A stretch of 24,318 nt of DNA, taken from positions 1 through 24,318 of the IMG/VR virus record IMGVR_UViG_3300033146_003505. The stretch is one strand, 5' to 3'. The position numbers were made by a program, and so were the translations under genes. The stretch is from a virus. The notes under the pieces were generated by a model. That model saw only the letters and a list, made by a program, of their open reading frames with translations. It ran no database searches and was not told the origin of the DNA. Below are positions 14,656-19,787 of the stretch, one piece after another. Each line of letters starts with the position of its first letter. Positions within the stretch are counted from its first letter, which is position 1.

Positions 14656-14679
14656 AAAGCCGTATATAATATATTTATA

Positions 14680-14865
14680 ATGGAAAAAACAATACTTACA
14701 AAAGAAAATTCAAGAAATGTGTGTGCTATTAGAAATATAAATGATAGTAATTCTGAAATAGAACATTTTTATATTGATGAAAATGGAGAATATATTAGAG
14801 ATAATCAAACTATAATGAATGAATCTGAATTTAAAGATTATGAAATCATATATTATAAAAAATGA
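14680..14865 (+). CDS. Unknown 61-residue acidic protein
   Basis: A small protein with two likely beta segments (SRNVCAIRNIND; EIEHFYIDENGEYIRD) and an acidic C-terminal half ending IIYYKK. No motif is recognised. It is the first gene of a three-gene unit read from a clear TATA box, and its stop overlaps the start of the next gene (ATGA at 14862), implying coupled translation. Confidence 0.55.
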   Translation: MEKTILTKENSRNVCAIRNINDSNSEIEHFYIDENGEYIRDNQTIMNESEFKDYEIIYYKK

Positions 14866-15110
14866 TTTTAACTGCAATTAAATATAATAATTTATTTTTT
14901 AGTCACTTTGAAGAGATTGAAATAAAAAATGGTTATGGCGGTCACGGGATAGGTGTTGGTATTTGGAAAGATTTTGAACCTGTATTTGTTAAAAAACCTA
15001 TATATTTTACAAAAAGAAGTTTAGGAGATAAAATAAATATTATAATTAAATCAATGCAAAATAATATTATATCTTTAAATAATATAGAGTTAATAACAAA
15101 GAGTGCTTAA
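14862..15110 (+). CDS. Unknown 82-residue protein
   Basis: The protein begins MILTAIKYNNLFFSHFEEIEI and has a Gly/His-rich turn, GYGGHGIGVGIW, at residues 24-35, then PVFVKKPIYFTKRSLGDKINIIIKSMQNNII. The glycine-rich part may be a loop of a small alpha/beta domain. No family is recognised. It overlaps the preceding gene by four bases and leads into the next by TAA-A-ATG. Confidence 0.55.
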   Translation: MILTAIKYNNLFFSHFEEIEIKNGYGGHGIGVGIWKDFEPVFVKKPIYFTKRSLGDKINIIIKSMQNNIISLNNIELITKSA

Positions 15111-15111
15111 A

Positions 15112-15279
15112 ATGGTAAAATTATTGCATAAAATATATGAAAAAGAAATTAAAGAAGCTATTGATAATGGTAATTATTTATTTAAATTAGTTCCTGCTAA
15201 AAAAACACATTCAGTTCCTGTATATATTCCTAAAAAGTATGAAGGAAAAAAGATTATGATTTTAATATTAGATATTTAA
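15112..15279 (+). CDS. Small protein resembling archaeal DUF2080-type domains
   Basis: A 55-residue protein: a basic helix (VKLLHKIYEKEIKEAIDNG), then LFKLVPAKKTHSVPVYIPKKYEGKKIMILILDI. The segment VPVYIPKKYEGKKIMILI recalls the swapped-hairpin type pattern (VYxPKxxxGKKVxVxI) of small archaeal DUF2080-like and AbrB-like proteins, which bind DNA. The resemblance is short and therefore weak. It is the third gene of its unit, starting one base after the previous stop, and is followed by a hairpin terminator. Confidence 0.5.
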   Translation: MVKLLHKIYEKEIKEAIDNGNYLFKLVPAKKTHSVPVYIPKKYEGKKIMILILDI

Positions 15280-15331
15280 TTAACTTTATAAATTCTCATA
15301 ATAATATCTATTTTAACCTTATTGGTTGAGT

Positions 15332-15356
15332 AAAATATATAATCTTATATTTTTTT
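15332..15356 (+). terminator. Hairpin terminator with T run
   Basis: AAAATATA and TATATTTT form an 8-bp stem with a 6-base loop (TAATCT), running into a T-only tract. It ends the 14680 unit. A TATA-like CTTTATAAAT at 15283-15292 would start a transcript near 15316 that ends here after some 40 bases; this is noted but not called as an RNA. Confidence 0.55.
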
Positions 15357-15378
15357 AATTCTAAAGTAGTTACTATTG

Positions 15379-15388
15379 TTTATAAATA
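15379..15388 (+). promoter_or_regulatory. TATA box for the 15425 unit
   Basis: GTTTATAAAT centred at 15383.5 should start transcription near 15411, leaving a leader of about 14 bases. The sequence before the ATG, ATAAATAAAAATG, matches the leader end of the three repeated early promoters on the other strand. Confidence 0.55.
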
Positions 15389-15424
15389 TTATGTTATTTA
15401 TATAAGTAATATTAATAAATAAAA

Positions 15425-15709
15425 ATGGAAAATAAAATAAAACAAATAAAGAAAAGCATAAAAAATCTAAGATATAACATACAAGCTAAAAATGTAGAGA
15501 ATAATACACAAACTAATACAGCAGAATTCAAAGAGTTATCAAAACAAGTATTAGAACTAGAAAATATGATGTTTCAAGATAAACTATTTACAGAGAAAAG
15601 CGTTACAAGAATTATTAGAAGGCACGATAAAGCAGGAAAACAAGGAGTATTAGTATTTAGTGGTGATGAGATTAATAAGTGGGTTAAGATTACTGAGGTA
15701 AGACAATGA
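15425..15709 (+). CDS. Unknown 94-residue helical protein
   Basis: The first 60 residues are helical and rich in Lys, Gln and Asn with heptad-like spacing (KIKQIKKSIKNLRYNIQAK; FKELSKQVLELENMMFQ), suggesting a coiled coil. The C-terminal third (TEKSVTRIIRRHDKAGKQGVLVFSGDEINKWVKITEV) is a small mixed domain with a basic IIRRHDKAGKQG patch. No function is recognised. It is the first of two overlapping genes; its stop is within the ATGA of the next start. Confidence 0.55.
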   Translation: MENKIKQIKKSIKNLRYNIQAKNVENNTQTNTAEFKELSKQVLELENMMFQDKLFTEKSVTRIIRRHDKAGKQGVLVFSGDEINKWVKITEVRQ

Positions 15710-15873
15710 ATAAAGAAAAGATAAACTTATTTCAAGAAGATTTTGATAAAATAAATAAACTAATTAATGAGATTTGTCAAGATAGATATTCAGAAACAGC
15801 AGTTATTCCATCAGGAACTAGAACTATGCTAAGAAGTTTAATAATAGAAAACTTAGATAAACTTAACAATTAA
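15706..15873 (+). CDS. Unknown 55-residue protein
   Basis: A small protein starting in the ATGA overlap with the previous gene: MNKEKINLFQEDFDKINKLINEICQ, followed by DRYSETAVIPSGTRTMLRSLIIENLDKLNN. Two helices joined by a PSGTRT turn are likely. It is the last plus-strand gene before the strand switch at about 15,900; beyond it transcription is convergent with the candidate RNA and the minus-strand region. No family is recognised. Confidence 0.55.
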   Translation: MNKEKINLFQEDFDKINKLINEICQDRYSETAVIPSGTRTMLRSLIIENLDKLNN

Positions 15874-15924
15874 TTCTTAGAGTAAAAATAAAGTATTATG
15901 TAATAAATTTTTAAAATGATTTTT

Positions 15925-16080
15925 AAAAAAATCAATAAACAACCTCGCGACACCACATAATAACATATTGCAAATCATTATTAATCGTTGTAACGCGTCT
16001 AAACAATTATGTATTACAAACCATAAAAGTTTATGAGATTGTTTATTGATAACATCATAATCAGAACAAGTCCTTTCTGA
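15925..16080 (-). ncRNA. Candidate structured non-coding RNA
   Basis: An archaeal TATA box at 16104-16113 predicts a minus-strand start near 16080. From there the RNA would open with a hairpin, TCAGAA and TTCTGA around an 8-base loop (16080-16061), then a 16-bp closing stem: 16050-16035 with 15946-15931, perfect except for one G-U pair that exists only on this strand. The stem is followed directly by a U run (15931-15925), as in a terminator. The enclosed 88 bases contain a CATAA/TTATG hairpin, an ACATAAT/ATTATGT pairing and GC-richer patches unusual here. Frames inside are at most 14 codons. Box, 5' hairpin, stem and U run line up on one strand. No known RNA family is recognised. Confidence 0.55.
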
Positions 16081-16103
16081 ATGATAATAATTAAAAGTTC
16101 TGT

Positions 16104-16113
16104 ATTTATAAAT
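16104..16113 (-). promoter_or_regulatory. TATA box for the candidate RNA
   Basis: The palindromic ATTTATAAAT, preceded on the minus strand by AAAC, is the standard box of this genome. It overlaps the stop of the 51-residue gene upstream and lies 28 bases from the first base of the predicted RNA. Confidence 0.55.
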
Positions 16114-16261
16114 GTTTTCTTTTTGGCAGTATTCTTAATATTCGCATAGCAAAATTATTCTTTTCTTCTTCTGTGTCGAACTCATAATAATTAATAAAAG
16201 GTGGTCTGTTCTTTGTTACTCTTTCAACTATTAGAAATATTGTTTGCTTTAATTTAGTCAT
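16106..16261 (-). CDS. Unknown 51-residue basic protein
   Basis: ATG at 16261 opens TKLKQTIFLIVERVTKNRPP, then FINYYEFDTEEEKNNFAMRILRILPKRKHL. The protein is basic, with a likely strand, a turn and a helix; FYEFDTEEEKNNFAMRIL looks like the end of a small alpha/beta domain. A TTAATAAA element centred about 25 bases upstream could drive it as a leaderless gene. Its last codons (Lys-His-Leu-stop) are also the TATA box of the candidate RNA. No family recognised. Confidence 0.5.
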   Translation of the reverse strand: MTKLKQTIFLIVERVTKNRPPFINYYEFDTEEEKNNFAMRILRILPKRKHL

Positions 16262-16336
16262 AATAAAAAGAATTAAATTAATTTTATTAATGTTTGTTAG
16301 AAAAGTTCTTCAGTTTTAGTATAGTTTGCGAGATAT

Positions 16337-16531
16337 TTATTCATACCTTTTAACTAATTCGCCTTTGCAATTAGTATATTCATCACAAATAGACCAGTTT
16401 TTATAATCTTCTTTGATTGTATCAACATTTAATATTTTGCCATACATCTCTGTTAAGTATTTTAAAACTGATTCCTCTCCTGCTTTAAATCCTTTGTTCC
16501 ACGATTCTGTTAGTTCTTTGTTTTTATTCAT
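16337..16531 (-). CDS. Unknown 64-residue protein
   Basis: The protein begins MNKNKELTESWNKGFKAGEESVLKYLTEMYGKI, a start often found in tiny phage early proteins (a WNKGFKAGEE helix), followed by LNVDTIKEDYKNWSICDEYTNCKGELVKRYE with two cysteines. It is the last gene of the operon that starts at 17675 and overlaps the previous gene by four bases (ATGA). Function unknown. Confidence 0.6.
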   Translation of the reverse strand: MNKNKELTESWNKGFKAGEESVLKYLTEMYGKILNVDTIKEDYKNWSICDEYTNCKGELVKRYE

Positions 16532-16659
16532 TTTTTATTTAAATATTCTCCAATCGTTCCATAGACTGCAAATAAATCTTCTTCAGATACTTCTTCAATA
16601 TCTGCACCCCAATTGTTATCTAATATCTCATTTAAATCTTCTCTACCCATATCATTCAT
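16528..16659 (-). CDS. Unknown 43-residue acidic protein
   Basis: A very short acidic protein: MNDMGREDLNEILDNNWGADIEEVSEEDLF and AVYGTIGEYLNKK. Its start lies within the end of the preceding gene and its stop within the start of the next, so it is fixed in a chain of ATGA-type overlaps, which supports a real gene. No family is recognised; small acidic early proteins of viruses are sometimes inhibitors of host enzymes, but nothing here shows that. Confidence 0.6.
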   Translation of the reverse strand: MNDMGREDLNEILDNNWGADIEEVSEEDLFAVYGTIGEYLNKK

Positions 16660-16804
16660 TTTGCTCTTCCTCAAATCTAATTATAGTATTAATCATCACA
16701 CTACCTGCTGCATCTTTTTTAGCAAGTAATCTTTGTCTTAATTCTTGCATCTTCTCTAACCCTCTTGCTTTTAACACTTTTTCTACTTCTCTTAATTTTT
16801 TCAT
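16652..16804 (-). CDS. Unknown 50-residue helical protein
   Basis: A highly charged helix: MKKLREVEKVLKARGLEKMQ, then ELRQRLLAKKDAAGSVMINTIIRFEEEQNE. It could form one long amphipathic helix followed by a short strand. It overlaps the upstream gene by four bases and the downstream gene by eight. The tight overlaps and lack of stops support coding; no function is recognised. Confidence 0.6.
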   Translation of the reverse strand: MKKLREVEKVLKARGLEKMQELRQRLLAKKDAAGSVMINTIIRFEEEQNE

Positions 16805-17031
16805 TTTTCAAATGTTATTAATATATGTTTGTTATAATATTCTATATATACATTATTTATCTTACAAAACTTATTTAGTTTTTGCAAATCAGCTGGTGGA
16901 ACATTGAAATGTATCTCAAAATTATAATATTCTGTTAAATTATCAAAATATTCACTTGTCTGCTCTTTATCATAATATACACAATTTTTTATGACAGTTC
17001 TTATTTTTATTTTTAATATCTTTTTATTCAT
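16801..17031 (-). CDS. Unknown 76-residue protein
   Basis: An alternating strand-helix protein: KKILKIKIRTVIKNCVYYDKE, SEYFDNLTEYYNFEIHFN, VPPADLQKLNKFCKINNVYIEYYNKHILITFEK. The order beta-alpha-beta-beta and the PPADLQKLNKFCKINN helix recall small ferredoxin-like domains, but no family is recognised. It overlaps both neighbours by four bases (ATGA) and follows the nuclease gene, so it may work with it. Confidence 0.6.
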   Translation of the reverse strand: MNKKILKIKIRTVIKNCVYYDKEQTSEYFDNLTEYYNFEIHFNVPPADLQKLNKFCKINNVYIEYYNKHILITFEK

Positions 17032-17357
17032 TTTTTAATATTGTATTCAAACCTCAACTTCTCGCCTTTTGGACTAGCATAATAGCATTTAACATCTTTT
17101 ATACTTAGTTTTGGATGATTGTTAATATATTGCTTTACGAAGTGTTGCTTATGTGTTCTTAGTTGGTGTAGTGCTTTATTCTGATGACCATTACATTTAT
17201 ACTCAAACAAAAATAAAGTATTGTTTTGAACACCTAGTAAATCAACATCGCTATATTTATATTGCACTTCAAGTTCAATATTAGTTAATTCATCTTTTAA
17301 CTTTGCTTCTAATTTCTTTAATCCGTTATAATGCTTTCCATTAGTTACTTTTGTCAT
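17028..17357 (-). CDS. PD-(D/E)XK-type nuclease candidate
   Basis: A 109-residue protein. After a helical start (YNGLKKLEAKLKDELTNIELEVQ) comes YSDVDLLGVQNNTLFLFEYKCN with Asp39, Glu52 and Lys54, the D...ExK core of the restriction-endonuclease-like fold, followed by ALHQLRTHKQHF with Gln65, a frequent fourth residue. The core spacing (13 residues between Asp and Glu) is normal. Such proteins act as Holliday-junction resolvases, restriction-like or repair nucleases; the size suits a resolvase or single-domain nuclease. Neighbouring operons encode a single-strand annealing protein and a helicase, so a role in recombination or replication is likely. It overlaps the next gene by four bases. Confidence 0.65.
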   Translation of the reverse strand: MTKVTNGKHYNGLKKLEAKLKDELTNIELEVQYKYSDVDLLGVQNNTLFLFEYKCNGHQNKALHQLRTHKQHFVKQYINNHPKLSIKDVKCYYASPKGEKLRFEYNIKK

Positions 17358-17458
17358 TATTCTTTCATTAACTCTAATAATTTTTCCATATTACAATAAA
17401 CAATATATCCATTACTTAATCTTATTTTATACTGGTCTAATGTTTTTATAATAGACAT
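17357..17458 (-). CDS. Tiny 33-residue protein
   Basis: MSIIKTLDQYKIRLSNGYIV and YCNMEKLLELMKE. The start is one base after the upstream stop (TAA-A-ATG) and its stop shares a base with the next start (TAATG), so it is locked between two genes. The YKIRLSNGYIVYC stretch looks like a beta hairpin. Function unknown; the exact coupling is the main support. Confidence 0.5.
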   Translation of the reverse strand: MSIIKTLDQYKIRLSNGYIVYCNMEKLLELMKE

Positions 17459-17459
17459 T

Positions 17460-17675
17460 TTAAAATAAAAAAGTAATTCCTCTTCTACTCTCTACGCTTT
17501 TAATCTCTTCTCTATTAATATTAATACTAAGCTTAGTCTTTTTAAATCCTAATCTTTCTCTTAATGTTAATTTAGGTTGCTTGCTAAGAATACTTACTTT
17601 ATCATCACTAATAGTGATTCCTCTCATTGTTTGCACAAAGTCTTTGTTTAATCCTCTTGTTTTATATTTTGTCAT
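17460..17675 (-). CDS. Unknown 71-residue basic protein, first gene of early operon A
   Basis: A basic protein: MTKYKTRGLNKDFVQTMRGI, then TISDDKVSILSKQPKLTLRERLGFKKTKLSININREEIKSVESRRGITFLF. The segment PKLTLRERLGFKKTKLSININREEI is likely a helix and strand; no family recognised. It is the first gene after promoter cassette A and opens an operon reaching at least to 16337, which includes the nuclease candidate. The ATG follows GGATAAATAAAA, identical in the leaders of the other two cassettes. Confidence 0.6.
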   Translation of the reverse strand: MTKYKTRGLNKDFVQTMRGITISDDKVSILSKQPKLTLRERLGFKKTKLSININREEIKSVESRRGITFLF

Positions 17676-17711
17676 TTTTATTTATCCGTTCATCTTTCGA
17701 TGTTAATATAT

Positions 17712-17753
17712 TAATATAACATATTATATATAAATGTTTATAACTATTATATA
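17712..17753 (-). promoter_or_regulatory. Repeated early promoter, copy A
   Basis: A 42-base core identical to copies at 19300-19341 and 20478-20519. On the minus strand it holds two direct-repeat halves, ATATAATAGTTATA and ATATAATATGTTATA, on either side of AAACATTTAT, so box and possible operators overlap. In this copy the leader is longer and includes CATC-GAAA-GATG (17702-17691), a small hairpin with a GAAA tetraloop, before GGATAAATAAAAATG. It serves the gene at 17675. Confidence 0.7.
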
Positions 17754-17817
17754 ATGACAATATAATTAATATATAAAGAAGTGTATCTATTTTAAAGTTA
17801 CGATTAGAGTTAGATGT

Positions 17818-17906
17818 AAAAGGTAAGATAAAGCTTTCAGATTTGGATAAATAAAAAATATAAAATTTAAGTGTGCTTAAAAATAAATTAAATGTTTATC
17901 TTACCT
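17818..17906 (-). ncRNA. Second candidate structured RNA (strand less certain)
   Basis: AGGTAAGATAAA at 17821-17832 and TTTATCTTACCT at 17895-17906 form a perfect 12-bp stem enclosing 62 bases, within which TTTAAG and CTTAAA (17866-17881) make a hairpin with a 4-base loop. A minus-strand TATA box at 17927-17936 predicts a start near 17903, at the outer end of the stem, and the far arm is followed on that strand by TTTT. The plus strand also has a weaker box (17770-17777). No reading frame of note is present. This could be a small RNA, a terminator-like element or an operator. Confidence 0.4.
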
Positions 17907-17926
17907 AAAGAATTATGTATTTATAA

Positions 17927-17936
17927 TTTTATAAAT
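17927..17936 (-). promoter_or_regulatory. TATA box before the second candidate RNA
   Basis: On the minus strand AAACATTTATAAAA matches the boxes used by called genes elsewhere; centre 17931.5. It begins eight bases after the stop of the 30-residue membrane protein gene, and no gene follows on that strand until 17675. Confidence 0.5.
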
Positions 17937-17944
17937 GTTTGTTA

Positions 17945-18037
17945 TTATCCGTGTTTATTAATATCAATAACCATTAATATAAACCATACAAACAAAAGTA
18001 TTGATGCAGTTATTAATATGTGACCTACTAACTCCAT
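17945..18037 (-). CDS. Tiny membrane protein (30 residues)
   Basis: MELVGHILITASILLFVWFI and LMVIDINKHG: a single hydrophobic helix at about 5-25 with a short polar end. The start shares a base with the stop of the upstream 26-residue membrane protein (TGATG), so the two are almost certainly translated together. Such pairs can be complex subunits or regulators of membrane proteins. It is the last gene of the operon read from cassette B. Confidence 0.5.
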   Translation of the reverse strand: MELVGHILITASILLFVWFILMVIDINKHG

Positions 18038-18117
18038 CAGAACATACCTCTAATATAATCAATAACCAAATAAAACGCTATTAGAAAAGCTGTTAATAAT
18101 TTAATTTCTAGTGTCAT
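18037..18117 (-). CDS. Tiny membrane protein (26 residues)
   Basis: MTLEIKLLTAFLIAFYLVID and YIRGMF: one hydrophobic helix flanked by charged residues. It starts in an ATGA overlap with the 106-residue gene upstream and ends in a TGATG overlap with the next, which supports both being real despite their size. Function unknown. Confidence 0.5.
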   Translation of the reverse strand: MTLEIKLLTAFLIAFYLVIDYIRGMF

Positions 18118-18434
18118 TTTTTTACGTTAATTGTTAATTTTTCACTAGTTGTTACTTTCTCATACTTTTCTAATACATTATTCTTAATTAGTAATTGCTT
18201 AACTCTGTGAGTGTCTAATCTCTTACTTTCGTATGACTTCAATACTACAGAATACTTATCATTAATATAATCTCCTTTCTCTTCTACTTGGTCGTGAATA
18301 TGATTTTTTAGAGATTTCATTCTGTTCTCTATCTCTTTCTTCATAGTTTCATATTGCTTATATTCTGCAATGTTCTCATCCATAGATTTAATCTGTGGAT
18401 TCTCAAACTCTGTGACTGCTAATACTTGTTTCAT
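18114..18434 (-). CDS. Recombination-associated coiled-coil protein candidate
   Basis: A 106-residue protein: KQVLAVTEFENPQIKSMDENIAEY, then a helical, heptad-rich middle (KQYETMKKEIENRMKSLKNHIHDQVEEKG), and YSVVLKSYESKRLDTHRVKQLL with an end ILKNNVLEKYEKVTTSEKLTI-like stretch. The final SYESKRLDT...KYEKVTTSEKLTI pattern is similar to small proteins encoded beside phage recombinases or exonucleases. Its start lies one base after the stop of the annealing protein gene (TAA-A-ATG), so they are probably made together. A role as an accessory to single-strand annealing is inferred. Confidence 0.55.
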   Translation of the reverse strand: MKQVLAVTEFENPQIKSMDENIAEYKQYETMKKEIENRMKSLKNHIHDQVEEKGDYINDKYSVVLKSYESKRLDTHRVKQLLIKNNVLEKYEKVTTSEKLTINVKK

Positions 18435-18435
18435 T

Positions 18436-18882
18436 TTATTTTTTTACCTCTTCTTCTTTAAATTCTTCTCCTTCAAATATATTCAATCCTAAACCTTGAA
18501 ATGCTAAAGATTTTACTAATGCCCTCTTAATTGCAGTATTAACTTCAAATACTGTTAGCATATCAGTAGGTATCGCTTTATTATAATTATTAGTTACAGG
18601 ATAGAACTCGATATATTCCTGTTCGTTTATAGTTGTTCCAACCTTAACAAAAACTCCTGAATTCTTTGCTTTACTTACTGCAAATACATTAATACCAGTA
18701 TCATATTTAATACCATCCTTAACATTCTCTTTTGTATATACCTTAAATGATGCATTAGGATAACACTTTTTTACTTCTTTCCAAGCAGTTGCCCAACTTG
18801 CATAGTCAAATCGTCCTTTCTTCTCTGTCTTTAATTTTACACCACTTAATGTTTCAAATACACTCTTTTCTTTCTGTTCCAT
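18436..18882 (-). CDS. Single-strand annealing protein (Sak/DUF1071 type)
   Basis: A 148-residue protein that promotes annealing of complementary DNA strands in viral recombination and repair. It shows the DUF1071 pattern: SVFETLSGVKLK at the start, FDYASWATAWKEVKKCYPNASFKVY at 25-49, a GVFVKVGTTINEQEYIEFYPV beta part at 76-96, NKAIPTDMLT at 101-110 and NTAIKRALVKSLAFQGLGLNIFEGEE at 115-140. The YxSWAxAW and KALAxxGLGLxIxxGE elements are the strongest markers; here ALVKSLAFQGLGLNIFEGEE is nearly complete. Rad52-like folds are known for the Sak group. The gene stands between a zinc-finger gene and a coiled-coil accessory gene in the operon from cassette B. Confidence 0.82.
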   Translation of the reverse strand: MEQKEKSVFETLSGVKLKTEKKGRFDYASWATAWKEVKKCYPNASFKVYTKENVKDGIKYDTGINVFAVSKAKNSGVFVKVGTTINEQEYIEFYPVTNNYNKAIPTDMLTVFEVNTAIKRALVKSLAFQGLGLNIFEGEEFKEEEVKK

Positions 18883-18885
18883 CTT

Positions 18886-19086
18886 CTAATCCTCATCATA
18901 CTCTTCTAAATCTTGCTCTACTACTATTTCTTTAATACTTTCAATAGTTTCAGTATAGCAATTAATTAGACACTTTTCGGCTTCTGCTAGTTCTTCGTGC
19001 AGTTCTCCACATATAGGACATTTAAACATTACTGTTTTCATTTCACTATTGCCATCTCTGCTAGTGCATACTTCTAATCTTGTCAT
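18886..19086 (-). CDS. Small zinc-finger protein
   Basis: ATG at 19086 is chosen because it follows the upstream stop as TAA-A-ATG; an earlier in-frame ATG would overlap that gene. The 66-residue protein begins MTRLEVCTSRDGNSEMKT and holds CPICGELHEELAEAEKCLINC at about 22-42, a Cys-x2-Cys-x12-Cys-x3-Cys set suited to one zinc ion, then a very acidic end (EQDLEEYDED). It may bind nucleic acid or a protein. It lies three bases before the annealing protein gene, suggesting a role in the same process. Confidence 0.65.
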   Translation of the reverse strand: MTRLEVCTSRDGNSEMKTVMFKCPICGELHEELAEAEKCLINCYTETIESIKEIVVEQDLEEYDED

Positions 19087-19087
19087 T

Positions 19088-19276
19088 TTAAGCACTCTCC
19101 ATAACTCTATGATAAGTTTCATAAATATCTTTTGTTTTCTCATTTAAAAAACTATGAATTCTTCTTGCATTTTTCTTTTTGCTTTTGTAATTCTCATTAA
19201 AATCTATGCTATCTTGACCAGATAACATTCCTGTTTTTGCTTTATTATTTAGTGTTGAGTTTTTTTTACTTACCAT
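19088..19276 (-). CDS. Unknown 62-residue basic protein, first gene of early operon B
   Basis: A basic, Asn/Lys/Ser-rich protein: MVSKKNSTLNNKAKTGMLSG, then QDSIDFNENYKSKKKNARRI, then HSFLNEKTKDIYETYHRVMESA. The final HSFLNEKTKDIYETYHRVM is probably helical. It is the first gene behind promoter cassette B and is joined to the zinc-finger gene by TAA-A-ATG. No family is recognised. Confidence 0.6.
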   Translation of the reverse strand: MVSKKNSTLNNKAKTGMLSGQDSIDFNENYKSKKKNARRIHSFLNEKTKDIYETYHRVMESA

Positions 19277-19351
19277 TTTTATTTATCCTTGTTAATAACT
19301 AATATAACATATTATATATAAATGTTTATAACTATTATATAGTTAATAAAT
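19274..19351 (-). promoter_or_regulatory. Repeated early promoter, copy B (78 bases identical to copy C)
   Basis: Seventy-eight bases are identical to 20452-20529. The copy includes the start codon of the gene at 19276, the leader with GGATAAATAAAA, the 42-base core, and on its far side the last three codons and stop of the upstream gene at 19335-19550. A TATATAAA-type box centred near 19318.5 would start transcription at about 19290, leaving a 14-base leader; a second box, GTTATAAAC, is 10 bases further up. Confidence 0.75.
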
Positions 19352-19550
19352 TTTTTAATACTACTAATCTATTCTTTTCTTGTTCAAACAATCTTTTAGT
19401 AATTATTTGCCTTTTTGTTATCCTTTCGCCTCGCATTCTTGCTTTATAGTGGTTGTATTTCAAGTCTGACTTTCCATTCTCTAGTCTGAAATATATATCT
19501 TTGCCGTTACTTAATGATATATTTACTTGGTTTGAGATTATGCTTTTCAT
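19335..19550 (-). CDS. Unknown 71-residue basic protein
   Basis: A protein with a beta-rich start (MKSIISNQVNISLSNGKDIYFRLE) and a strongly basic, helical rest (YNHYKARMRGERITKRQIITKRLFEQEKNRLVVLKNLLTI). The basic RMRGERITKRQIITKR stretch suggests nucleic acid binding. The last codons (Leu-Thr-Ile-stop) lie inside promoter cassette B. It overlaps the upstream gene by four bases and ends the operon read from cassette C. No family is recognised. Confidence 0.6.
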   Translation of the reverse strand: MKSIISNQVNISLSNGKDIYFRLENGKSDLKYNHYKARMRGERITKRQIITKRLFEQEKNRLVVLKNLLTI

Positions 19551-19774
19551 TCTTCTACCTCTGGCAAATTATCACCTGCAACATAACTATATACTACTGA
19601 TTTGTTATCAAGTTTCTTTATCCAACACTTGCTTATCCAGTCTAATATCTTGCTTTTTGTTCCTGCAACTGATAACATATATATCCTTTCAAAATCTATA
19701 AAGTGAAGTTCTCCTCGCTTATTCAAAAGGTTTATAACCTTTTTATCATTAATATTTATTATCTCGCTTGTCAT
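19547..19774 (-). CDS. Unknown 75-residue protein, possibly winged-helix-like
   Basis: The sequence runs TSEIININDKKVINLLNKRGELHFIDFERIYMLSVAGTKSKILDWISKCWIKKLDNKSVVYSYVAGDNLPEVEE. Helix-helix-helix then a beta hairpin (CWIKKLDNKSVVYSYV) is the order of small winged-helix domains, so DNA binding is possible, but no family motif is clear. It lies 13 bases downstream of the zinc-ribbon gene and overlaps the next gene by four bases. Length and charge are ordinary for an early regulatory protein. Confidence 0.55.
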   Translation of the reverse strand: MTSEIININDKKVINLLNKRGELHFIDFERIYMLSVAGTKSKILDWISKCWIKKLDNKSVVYSYVAGDNLPEVEE

Positions 19775-19787
19775 TTTAATTCTATAA

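Noticed and set aside
15283-15356. A 40-base RNA between a TATA-like site and the T-run hairpin
   Set aside because: The box is followed so closely by a hairpin at the end of a three-gene unit that a normal terminator explains the data.
15925-16080. tRNA gene in the GC-richer patch
   Set aside because: No acceptor, D-arm or T-arm pattern and no CCA-adjacent fold can be drawn; the long closing stem and U run suggest a different RNA.
16413-16907. Plus-strand frame of 164 codons rich in Leu, Ser and Phe
   Set aside because: It is antisense to three tightly overlapping minus-strand genes and shows the composition expected of the complement of Lys/Glu-rich coding DNA.
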